From: Marinobacter lutaoensis
GTDB taxonomy: Bacteria > Pseudomonadota > Gammaproteobacteria > Pseudomonadales > Oleiphilaceae
Assembly: GCF_001981305.1 (NCBI RefSeq)
Contig: NZ_MSCW01000006.1
Span: 124,001-188,000, forward strand
DNA length: 64,000 bases
Reading direction: 5' to 3'
This document shows positions 57,232 to 64,000 of this stretch, in pieces. A program made the translations under genes and the position numbers. Every line of letters begins with the position of its first letter. Within the stretch, counting starts at the first letter, position 1. The notes under the pieces are model-generated. The model was not told the DNA's origin. It made no database searches and worked only from the letters and a program-made list of their open reading frames with translations.

Positions 57232-58395
57232 ATGCCGTCGTTGTTTCGAGACCTTTCCCTATCCGCCATGGCCGCGGGTTTTCTCGCCGTTGTCGTCTCC
57301 TATGCGGGGCCGCTGGCGATTTTTTTCCAGGCCGGCGCCGCAGCGGGCGTGTCGTCACAGATGATGACCTCCTGGGTCTGGGCGATCTCCATGGGTGCGG
57401 CCTTGTCCGGCATCCTGCTGTCGATCTGGCTGCGGGCCCCGGTGGTCACGGCCTGGTCGGCCCCGGGTACGGCGCTGCTGGTGACCCTGTTCCCCGCGCT
57501 GTCCCTCAATGAGGCCGTCGGTGCCTATCTCACCGCCGCGGCGCTGCTGTTCATGATCGGCGTGTCCGGTACCTTTGATGCGCTCGTGCGGGCCATTCCC
57601 AGAGGCGTGGCCGCCGGCATGATGGCCGGCATTCTGTTTCGGTTCGGCGTCGATGCCTTTTCCGAGATTGGCGACACACCGGCCCTCGCCCTGGGCATGG
57701 TGCTGGCCTACCTGGTGGGTCGGCGCTGGTTGGCCAAGTACACTTTGGTGTTGCTGCTGGTGGTGGGCGTGGTGTTGGCGGTGACGCTGGAGGATGCCTC
57801 CCTGGCCGGTGTGCGCTTGAGTCTGGCGGTGCCTCAGCCCATCATGCCGGAGTGGACGGTCGGCGCCACTCTTGGTTTGGCCATTCCCTTGGTGCTGGTC
57901 AGTCTGACCGGCCAGTTTCTGCCCGGTATGGCCATCCTGCACGCCGCCGGCTACCCGGTGAAGGCAAGGCCGGTACTGGCGGTGTCGGCCCTGGTGTCGG
58001 TTCCCACGGCTCTGTTCGGCGGCATCACCACCGTGGTGGCGGCGATCACCGCGGCCATCTGCACAGGGCGGGATGCCCACGAGGATCGTTCCCGCCGTCA
58101 CGTTGCCGGCGTCTCCAACGGTGTCTTCTACCTGCTTGGCGGCCTGTTCGCGGGCACCATCGTGTCGCTGTTCACGGCCTTGCCGGGGGCTTTCGTGACG
58201 GTGCTGGCAGGGCTGGCCCTGCTGGGCGCCATTGCCAATAACCTGGCCGCCGCCATGGCGGACACAGAGCACCGGGAGGCGGCGCTGGTTGCCTTTATCG
58301 TGACCGCGTCGGGGGTGTCGTTCTGTGGCTTGTCCTCGGCCTTCTGGGGCATCGTCGTAGGCTATCTTTTCTATCGGGTCTTGCGACGCGACTGA
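57232..58395 (+). CDS. benE: BenE-family benzoate transporter
   Basis: A 387-residue inner-membrane protein with about 11-12 hydrophobic segments of the BenE family; FRDLSLSAMAAGFLAVVVSY at the start and GGITTVVAAITAAICTGRDAHED near residue 265 are typical. It is thought to be a benzoate/H+ symporter and gives the cluster a second uptake route next to BenK. The start at the ATG at 57232 follows AAGGAA; the ATG at 57202 is less well placed. Confidence 0.9.
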   Translation: MPSLFRDLSLSAMAAGFLAVVVSYAGPLAIFFQAGAAAGVSSQMMTSWVWAISMGAALSGILLSIWLRAPVVTAWSAPGTALLVTLFPALSLNEAVGAYLTAAALLFMIGVSGTFDALVRAIPRGVAAGMMAGILFRFGVDAFSEIGDTPALALGMVLAYLVGRRWLAKYTLVLLLVVGVVLAVTLEDASLAGVRLSLAVPQPIMPEWTVGATLGLAIPLVLVSLTGQFLPGMAILHAAGYPVKARPVLAVSALVSVPTALFGGITTVVAAITAAICTGRDAHEDRSRRHVAGVSNGVFYLLGGLFAGTIVSLFTALPGAFVTVLAGLALLGAIANNLAAAMADTEHREAALVAFIVTASGVSFCGLSSAFWGIVVGYLFYRVLRRD

Positions 58396-58446
58396 CGGTC
58401 GCGGCGCACCGTTCCGGGGAATTCGGGCAATTTTTGCATGGAATCG

Positions 58447-58502
58447 GTGCAAATGGCCGCCCATGGCCGGATTGGGTTTGCCCGGGTTGTGCAAATTGCA
58501 CA
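58447..58502. promoter_or_regulatory. GTGCAAAT repeats upstream of codB
   Basis: GTGCAAAT occurs at 58447 and 58489, 42 bases (four helical turns) apart; the second copy is part of the perfect palindrome TGTGCAA-A-TTGCACA (58488-58502). An inverse copy, TTTGCA, lies at 58433-58438. Position about 100-165 bases before codB fits an activator or looping repressor, possibly the PucR-type protein encoded downstream. Confidence 0.48.
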
Positions 58503-58601
58503 TTATTCAGGGTGGGCCCGGCGAATCGGGGGCCGGTATCGGGTGTATGGCATGAACGTTGCCATTCCTCGGGTGGTTACTCACAAAAGGGAGAGATGGC
58601 A

Positions 58602-59885
58602 ATGAGCACCCAAGTTACCCCGCAGGAACAGGATTACCCCCTCAGTCCGGTACCCATGGACCAACGCAAGAGCCTCTGGTCCATGGGGCTGGTCCTGCTT
58701 GGCTTTACCTTCTTCACCGCCACCATGTGGGCCGGCGGCAGCGTCGGTGTCGCCTTCGATTTTTCCACCATGCTGCTGGTTCTGGCCACAGGCAATCTGC
58801 TGCTGGGCGTGTACGCGGCGGTCCTGGGCTATATCGCCGCCAAGACCGGTCTGAACACCGCGCTGATGAGTCGCTTCACCTTCGGTGAGCTGGGCAGCAA
58901 GCTGTCTGACTTTATCCTGGGCTTTACCCAGATCGGCTGGTATGCCTGGGGCACCGCCACCATGGCGATCTTGCTGGTTAAGCTCACCGGCCTGCCGGAA
59001 AGCTGGACCACACCGCTGATGGTGGTGTTTGGCTTTGGTTTCTGCGTGACGGCCTTCATCGGTTACCGTGGCCTGGAGTGGCTGTCGCGGTTTGCGGTGC
59101 CGGCGATGATCATCCTGGTGGCGGTCAGCATGACCATCGCTACCGACGATGCCGGCGGCCTCTCGGGTCTGCTCGCGATCACGCCGACTGGGGACCTGTC
59201 CGTGGCCGCGGCGATCACGCTGGTGTTTGGGACCTTCGTCAGTGGCGGCACCCAGGCCACCAACTGGACCCGGTTCGCCACTTCCGGCAAGGCCGCGGTG
59301 GTGGCCACGCTGCTGGCGTTTTTCCTGGGCAATGGCCTGATGACCCTGATCGGCGCGTTTGGCGCGCTGGTGTATCAGCAGGCAGACATCGTCGACATCA
59401 TGGTGGCCCAGGGCCTGGCGACACTGGGCATTCTGATGCTGTTCCTGAACCTGTGGACGACCCAGGACAACACCGTTTACAACTTCGCGGTGGCCGGCTG
59501 CAACCTGCTGCGCACCCGTCGTCGCCGGCTGGTGACGGTGGGCGGCGCGGCGATCGGCACGGTGCTGGCGGTGATGGGCATGTATGAGTGGCTGATTCCG
59601 TTCCTGGTGTTGTTGGGCACTTTCATTCCGCCCATCGGCGGCGTCATCATGGCCAGCTATTTCATCGGCTACCGGCGCCAGTATCCGGCCCTGGACCAAG
59701 TGACCCTGCCGGCGTTCAACCTGCCGGGGCTGGCGGCTTATGTGATCGGCTCCCTGGCGGCCTACACCTCGCCCTGGATCGCGCCCATTGTCGGCGTGCT
59801 GGTGGCGGCCCTGAGCTATGGCCTGTTGCTGCTGGTCACCGGCGCGGTGCGCGAGCGCCGGGCCCAGGTCCTGGGTAGCCTGTAA
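58602..59885 (+). CDS. codB: Cytosine permease
   Basis: A 427-residue permease of the NCS1 family (419 in Escherichia coli) with 12 hydrophobic segments. The pattern GFTQIGWYAWGTATMAILLV near residue 105 and FVSGGTQATNWTRFA near 215 match CodB. It imports cytosine. The start at the ATG at 58602 has AGGGAG eight bases upstream; the ATG at 58596 is too close and the frame further upstream is not coding. A PucR-type regulator gene follows after three bases. Confidence 0.93.
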   Translation: MSTQVTPQEQDYPLSPVPMDQRKSLWSMGLVLLGFTFFTATMWAGGSVGVAFDFSTMLLVLATGNLLLGVYAAVLGYIAAKTGLNTALMSRFTFGELGSKLSDFILGFTQIGWYAWGTATMAILLVKLTGLPESWTTPLMVVFGFGFCVTAFIGYRGLEWLSRFAVPAMIILVAVSMTIATDDAGGLSGLLAITPTGDLSVAAAITLVFGTFVSGGTQATNWTRFATSGKAAVVATLLAFFLGNGLMTLIGAFGALVYQQADIVDIMVAQGLATLGILMLFLNLWTTQDNTVYNFAVAGCNLLRTRRRRLVTVGGAAIGTVLAVMGMYEWLIPFLVLLGTFIPPIGGVIMASYFIGYRRQYPALDQVTLPAFNLPGLAAYVIGSLAAYTSPWIAPIVGVLVAALSYGLLLLVTGAVRERRAQVLGSL

Positions 59886-59888
59886 TCC

Positions 59889-60614
59889 ATGGTTCTGCGA
59901 TGCCGCGACATTCCGGCACTTCCGGGCCTGGACGCGATCCGGCTGCGGGGCGGGGCATCGGGGGCGGACCGACCGGTTCGCTGGCCCTACGTGGCGGAGA
60001 ACCGGTCGTTCAGGGACTGGGTCAAGGGGGGCGAGCTGGTGTTCGTGACCGGCATCAGTCGCCACCGCAGTCCCCAGAACCTGGCCGAGTGCCTCTACGA
60101 AGGCCGGGAATGCGGCATTTCCGGCCTGGTGGTGCTGACCGGGGATGCCTACATCGGCCTGCTGCCGAGCCGGTTGTGCCAGCTGGCGGACGAACTGTCC
60201 CTCCCGCTGTTCGAGCAGCCTTACTCCCTGCCGATGGTGGACGTCACCGAGGCAATCGGCCGGGCCATCGTGTCGGCGGAACGCCAGGACGGCGCCGCCC
60301 GGACCCTTGCCGACGCGATTGTCGCGGATCTGGGCCGGGAACGGTTGCGGGTGCTGGTCGAACGGTACCTGGGAGAGGACCCGGCCGGAACGGACGGCGA
60401 GTTGCTGGACGCCTGGCTGTGTCACCGGGGCAACCAGAGCCTGATGGCGGAAGCCCTGGGCTGCCATCGCAACACCATCCGAAACCGGCTCCATCGGCTC
60501 GCCGGGCCCGCGCCCGGCGGCCGCGATGGGCATGAACACTTCAAGACACGGCTGCTGGCCCATCTGCTGCTGGATGCGGAGGGCCTGGCGAGCCGCTTAC
60601 AGGAGAACATATGA
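59889..60614 (+). CDS. Short PucR-family transcription regulator
   Basis: A 241-residue regulator. An N-terminal PucR sensor-like domain covers about 1-125 (LRCRDIPALPGLDAIRLRGG and GELVFVTG), followed directly by a C-terminal PucR helix-turn-helix with NQSLMAEALGCHRNTIRNRLHRL near 182-204. The GGDEF-like middle domain common in PucR proteins (400-550 residues) is absent. The gene lies between codB and codA and its stop overlaps the codA start (ATGA), so it is likely the regulator of cytosine use. Confidence 0.87.
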   Translation: MVLRCRDIPALPGLDAIRLRGGASGADRPVRWPYVAENRSFRDWVKGGELVFVTGISRHRSPQNLAECLYEGRECGISGLVVLTGDAYIGLLPSRLCQLADELSLPLFEQPYSLPMVDVTEAIGRAIVSAERQDGAARTLADAIVADLGRERLRVLVERYLGEDPAGTDGELLDAWLCHRGNQSLMAEALGCHRNTIRNRLHRLAGPAPGGRDGHEHFKTRLLAHLLLDAEGLASRLQENI

Positions 60615-61861
60615 ACGATCGAGTGGATGCCATTGTGAACGCCCGGCTGCAGGGCAAGGAAGGGCTGTATCGGCTGGCCATCGCCGGCGACCGGTTTGCC
60701 GAGATCACCCCCCAGCCCGGGACGGTTCCCGGCGACGACCGGACGCTGGACGCCGCCGGCAATCTGGTGGCGCCACCGTTCGTGGAGCCCCATATTCATC
60801 TGGATGCCGCGCTGACGGCGGGCGAGCCCCGCTGGAACCAGAGTGGGACCTTGTTCGAGGGCATCGAATGCTGGGCCGAGCGTAAGGCGCTGTTGTCCCG
60901 GGACGACGTGCTCGCCCGGGCTGAGCAGACCCTGCGACTGTTCGCGGACCACGGCATTCAGTATGTCCGGACCCATGTCGACGTCACCGATCCGAATCTG
61001 ACGGCGCTGAAAGCCATGCTGGAGGTACGGGAGCGGACGGCGGATCGGGTGGATCTGCAGATTGTCGCCTTTCCCCAGGAGGGCATCTGGTCCTTCCCCG
61101 CCGGTCGGGATCTGATGACCGAAGCGCTGCGCCTGGGCGCGGACGTGGTGGGTGGCATTCCCCATTTTGAATTCACCCGTGATGACGGCGTGGCCTCCGT
61201 GCGCTGGCTGGTGGAGCTGGCCCACAGGCACGACCGGCTGGTGGATGTTCACTGCGACGAGATCGACGACCCTGCCTCCCGGTTCCTGGAAGTGCTGGCG
61301 GCGGAAGCGTTGCGGCTGGACTACGGTTCCCGGGTCACGGCCAGCCACACCTGCGCCATGGGCTCCTACAACGATGCCTACTGCAGTCGGCTGTTCCGGT
61401 TGCTGAAGAAGTCGGGCCTGCGCTTTCTGTCGATGCCCACCGAAAGCCTGCACCTGCAGGGGCGCTTTGACAGCTATCCCAAGCGCCGGGGGCTGACGCG
61501 GGTCCCGGAGTTGCTGGAGGCGGGGTTGAGCGTTGCGTTCGGCCAGGACTCGATCCGGGACCCCTGGTATCCCCTGGGCAACGGCAACCTGCTGCGGACC
61601 CTGGATGTTGGGCTGCATGCCTGCCACATGCTGGGGATGAGCTGGATCGAACGCTGTCTGGAATTGGTCACCGACAACGGCGCCGCAGCCCTGGACCTGG
61701 ACCAATATGGCATCGCCCCCGGGCTGCCGGCACGCTGCATGGTGCTGCAGGGCCGCTCGCCCTACGAGGTGCTGCTGGGGCAGTATCCGGTGATGGCCTC
61801 GGTGCGCGACGGCCGGGTGCTGGTACGCCGGGCGCCGGTGACGACGGCCTCGGCGTACTGA
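60611..61861 (+). CDS. codA: Cytosine deaminase
   Basis: A 416-residue amidohydrolase with the metal and catalytic residues at the same numbers as Escherichia coli CodA: His61, His63, His214, Glu217, His246 and Asp313. Family segments NQSGTLFEGIECWAERKALL and LQGRFDSYPKRRGLTRV are well kept. It converts cytosine to uracil and ammonia. Odd points are Gln312 and Ser314 next to the catalytic Asp, where Escherichia coli has His and Asp, so substrate preference may differ. AGGAGA precedes the ATG. Confidence 0.92.
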   Translation: MNDRVDAIVNARLQGKEGLYRLAIAGDRFAEITPQPGTVPGDDRTLDAAGNLVAPPFVEPHIHLDAALTAGEPRWNQSGTLFEGIECWAERKALLSRDDVLARAEQTLRLFADHGIQYVRTHVDVTDPNLTALKAMLEVRERTADRVDLQIVAFPQEGIWSFPAGRDLMTEALRLGADVVGGIPHFEFTRDDGVASVRWLVELAHRHDRLVDVHCDEIDDPASRFLEVLAAEALRLDYGSRVTASHTCAMGSYNDAYCSRLFRLLKKSGLRFLSMPTESLHLQGRFDSYPKRRGLTRVPELLEAGLSVAFGQDSIRDPWYPLGNGNLLRTLDVGLHACHMLGMSWIERCLELVTDNGAAALDLDQYGIAPGLPARCMVLQGRSPYEVLLGQYPVMASVRDGRVLVRRAPVTTASAY

Positions 61862-61868
61862 GGCGGCA

Positions 61869-62474
61869 GTGGGCTATCGGGAGTGGCTGAGCGCGGCGGC
61901 GATCGCACTGACGTTCGCCGGCTTCGTGCCCTATATCCGGACGGTCCGGCAGGGCAGGGTCAAACCGCATGTGTTTTCCTGGATGATCTGGGGATCCACC
62001 ACCTTCGTAGTGTTCCTGGCGCAGCTGAGTGACGGCGGTGGCGCTGGGGCCTGGCCCATCGGGGTCTCCGGTCTGGTGACGCTCTACATTGCGGTGTTGG
62101 CCTATGGCCGTCGGTCCGATACCCGCATCACTCGGACCGATTGGGGATGCTTCCTGGTGGCTACGGCGTCACTGCCGCTGTGGTACCTCAGCGCCGATCC
62201 ATTTTGGGCCGTGCTGGTGCTGACCACGGTGGACCTGGCCGGGTTCGGGCCGACGCTGCGCAAGGCCCTCGCTCATCCTTTCGAAGAAAATCTGACCTTC
62301 TTCATCCTGTTCGCGCTGCGCAATCTGGTGGCGATCCTGGCGCTCGAGCGTTACACCGCCACCACGGTGCTGTTCCCTGCGGCGACGGGCCTTGCTTGTG
62401 TGGTGCTGATCGCTCTGGTGGGCCTCCGACGCCAGCGGGTGGCGGCCAGCCGTGATGGTGGACCGATGGCCTAG
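61869..62474 (+). CDS. Multi-pass membrane protein of unknown function
   Basis: A 201-residue protein with about six or seven hydrophobic segments, start GTG at 61869, eight bases after codA. The first helices with SAAAIALTFAGFVPYIRTVRQG and KPHVFSWMIWG resemble the PQ-loop/SemiSWEET layout. No substrate can be named. It may be cotranscribed with codA. Its end overlaps the end of the convergent LysR gene by four bases. Confidence 0.72.
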   Translation: MGYREWLSAAAIALTFAGFVPYIRTVRQGRVKPHVFSWMIWGSTTFVVFLAQLSDGGGAGAWPIGVSGLVTLYIAVLAYGRRSDTRITRTDWGCFLVATASLPLWYLSADPFWAVLVLTTVDLAGFGPTLRKALAHPFEENLTFFILFALRNLVAILALERYTATTVLFPAATGLACVVLIALVGLRRQRVAASRDGGPMA

Positions 62475-63376
62475 CCGAAGCGGTCCCAATAGGGCGGGTT
62501 GCCAAAGTAGCCGTCCAGAAAATCCACGAAGCCACGCACCTTGCTGGGTAGCAGCCGACGGTGGGCGTAGACGGCATAAAGCGCCATCGGCTCGGGTTCG
62601 TATTCCGGCAGGATTACCGCCAGTTGCCCGGCCTGGATCGCGGCGCCGCACAGGAACGTCGGTTGCAGGACAATACCGGCACCGGCGATGGCTGCTGCCA
62701 CCAGGACATCGCCGTTGTTGCTGACCAGTTCGCCATGGCCCGGGGTGCGCGCCTGGAGCCACCGGAACACCGGCTCGCGGCCGCTCGGATCCATGTAGCT
62801 GTAGTGTAGGTAGCGATGCGCCTTCAGGTCTTCCGGTCGCCGGGGTGTGCCGTGGCGCGCCAGATAGGCCGGCGCGGCACACATCACCAGACGCACCGGG
62901 GCCACGCGCCTGGCGATCAGCGACGAACTTTTCAGTCGGCCGATGCGCAACGCAACATCAAAGCCCTCCTCGACAATGTCGACCTTGCGGTCGTTCAGTT
63001 GCAGGTCGATATCCACCGCCGGGTGTGCCTGCTGGAAGTCCCTCAGCAGAGGCGCCAGATGCCGGATCGCGAACGACACCGGAGCACTGATGCGCAACCG
63101 GCCGCGGGCCTGGGCCTGGAGATCGCCGAGCTGGCTTTCCATGTCCTCGATTTCACCGAGCACCGCCTGGGCCCGCTGATGGTAGCGGGCGCCGGCCTCG
63201 GTGAGGTGGATCTTGCGGGTGGTCCGGTTGAGCAGGCGGGCCCCCAGGTGCTGCTCAAGCTGGGAAACGTATTTGCTGACCAGCTGGGGCGACAGCTCCA
63301 GCCGCTGTGCGGCCCGGGTGAAGCTGCCTTCGTTCACCACGGTGACGAAGGCGCGCATGGCATCGATTCGGTCCAT
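62471..63376 (-). CDS. LysR-family transcription regulator
   Basis: A 301-residue regulator of the CrgA/AaeR-like LysR branch: MDRIDAMRAFVTVVNEGSFTRAA, helix-turn-helix SPQLVSKYVSQLEQHLGARLL with NRTTRKIHLTEAG, and an effector domain with RGRLRISAPVSFAIRHLAPLL. It is divergent from a DoxX-family gene with 140 bases between; regulators of this type often repress a neighbouring DoxX or oxidoreductase gene. The effector is unknown. Confidence 0.9.
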   Translation of the reverse strand: MDRIDAMRAFVTVVNEGSFTRAAQRLELSPQLVSKYVSQLEQHLGARLLNRTTRKIHLTEAGARYHQRAQAVLGEIEDMESQLGDLQAQARGRLRISAPVSFAIRHLAPLLRDFQQAHPAVDIDLQLNDRKVDIVEEGFDVALRIGRLKSSSLIARRVAPVRLVMCAAPAYLARHGTPRRPEDLKAHRYLHYSYMDPSGREPVFRWLQARTPGHGELVSNNGDVLVAAAIAGAGIVLQPTFLCGAAIQAGQLAVILPEYEPEPMALYAVYAHRRLLPSKVRGFVDFLDGYFGNPPYWDRFG

Positions 63377-63433
63377 GGGGTGTCCTTGGGCGTGTGCAAA
63401 TCCAGATTATCAACATAATGTTTTTAATTAAGC

Positions 63434-63459
63434 AACGGAAGTGATCTTAGTCTTCCGTT
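63434..63459. promoter_or_regulatory. Inverted repeat in the lysR-doxX intergenic region
   Basis: AACGGAAG (63434-63441) and CTTCCGTT (63452-63459), an exact eight-base inverted repeat with a ten-base spacer. Position in the divergent region suits the LysR regulator. Confidence 0.45.
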
Positions 63460-63516
63460 TTGATGATAGTAAAGTGGTCTCATCCATCACGGCAAACACA
63501 CATCGAGGTGACGATC

Positions 63517-64000
63517 ATGACAACTTCCTTTACCCGGGCGCTGTTGGATTCCCGGGGCGGCAGCGCCGCCCTGATTCTGCGGGTGCCGGTCGGCCTGATT
63601 CTGGCGGCCCACGGTGCCCAGAAACTGTTTGGCTGGTTTGGCGGCTATGGTCTGGAGGCCACCGGCCAGTGGATGGCCAGCATCGGCCTGCAGCCGGGAT
63701 TCCTGATGGCGCTGCTGGCGGGGGGCGCCGAGTTCCTCGGCGGTCTGGCTCTGGCACTTGGCCTGTTGACCCGTCCTGCGGCGCTGGTCACGGCCTTCAC
63801 CCTGTTGGTGGCCATCTTCAGTGTGCACATCGGCAACGGCCTGTTCATGGCCAACAACGGCTATGAATACGCTCTGACACTGCTCGCCGCCACCCTGTCG
63901 CTGGCGATTCTGGGCGCGGGGCACTTCTCGGTCGATGGCTGGCTCTCCCGGCGTATAGCCGGCGACAACGGAACCCGGCACGACCTTCGCTCCCTGGCCT
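63517..64000 (+). CDS. DoxX-family membrane protein, 3' end outside window
   Basis: ATG at 63517, six bases after GAGGTG, opens a frame that stays open to the window end (161 codons seen, no stop). Four hydrophobic segments and the family patterns LRVPVGLILAAHGAQKLFGW, GGAEFLGGLALALGLLTRPAA and NNGYEYALTLLAATLSLA identify DoxX. Members are small inner-membrane proteins linked to redox or quinone biology; no defined reaction can be given. It is divergent from the LysR gene. Confidence 0.88.
   Translation, partial: MTTSFTRALLDSRGGSAALILRVPVGLILAAHGAQKLFGWFGGYGLEATGQWMASIGLQPGFLMALLAGGAEFLGGLALALGLLTRPAALVTAFTLLVAIFSVHIGNGLFMANNGYEYALTLLAATLSLAILGAGHFSVDGWLSRRIAGDNGTRHDLRSLA

Overview
The window is a GC-rich chromosomal stretch from a free-living gammaproteobacterium. 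The evidence is the pheST-ihfA-merR order after thrS-infC-rpmI-rplT, an AUU-started infC, and the run nadK / metallophosphatase / rhomboid / DUF1315 / DUF2797 / pepN / DUF1329 / YCF48 / RND exporter, which matches the order I recall from Pseudomonas. The TAXI-type TRAP transporter, fatty-acid genes and benzoate genes suit a marine Pseudomonadales-type genus such as Marinobacter, Alcanivorax or a relative; the genus is inference. I see no phage, insertion sequence or CRISPR array, and no gene-free stretch longer than 300 bases.

Layout. 1-4.5 kb: the 3' part of a Lon-like protease, then a FixJ-type regulator and a receiver-PAS histidine kinase. 4.5-11.7 kb: MaoC-like dehydratase, two AraC regulators, tRNA-Asp, 2,4-dienoyl-CoA reductase, and an unrecognised coiled-coil protein. 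11.8-18.6 kb: nadK, phosphoesterase, rhomboid protease, then DUF1315-DUF2797-pepN behind a near-consensus Fur box. 18.7-23.8 kb: a three-gene envelope module (DUF1329, Ycf48-like propeller, RND-superfamily exporter). 24-27.7 kb: TAXI binding protein and fused TRAP permease. 27.8-35.2 kb: the translation block thrS to the MerR regulator. 35.3-41 kb: DUF2892, Crp/Fnr regulator, enoyl-CoA hydratase, an MgtC remnant, Lrp regulator with divergent amino-acid exporter, and an anchored beta-helix protein. 41.2-47.4 kb: hybrid kinase plus REC-GGDEF-EAL protein, peroxiredoxin, beta-lactamase-fold hydrolase. 47.6-58.4 kb: benzoate to 3-oxoadipate (pcaD, catR, catBCA, benABCD, benK, benE). 58.6-61.9 kb: codB, PucR regulator, codA. 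61.9 kb to the end: a membrane protein, LysR, and a DoxX gene cut by the window edge.

How the genes work together. BenABC and BenD turn benzoate into catechol, CatA, CatB and CatC carry it to 3-oxoadipate enol-lactone, and PcaD opens the lactone; pcaIJF must lie elsewhere. CodB imports cytosine and CodA deaminates it. The most interesting regulatory signals are a thrS leader hairpin that copies a tRNA-Thr anticodon arm (GGU), the Fur box ahead of DUF1315-DUF2797, an exact ATAC-N7-GTAT site on the catR ribosome binding site, three GTTCG-type half-sites upstream of pcaD, AACAACAA motifs just ahead of catA and benA, and GTGCAAAT repeats ahead of codB.
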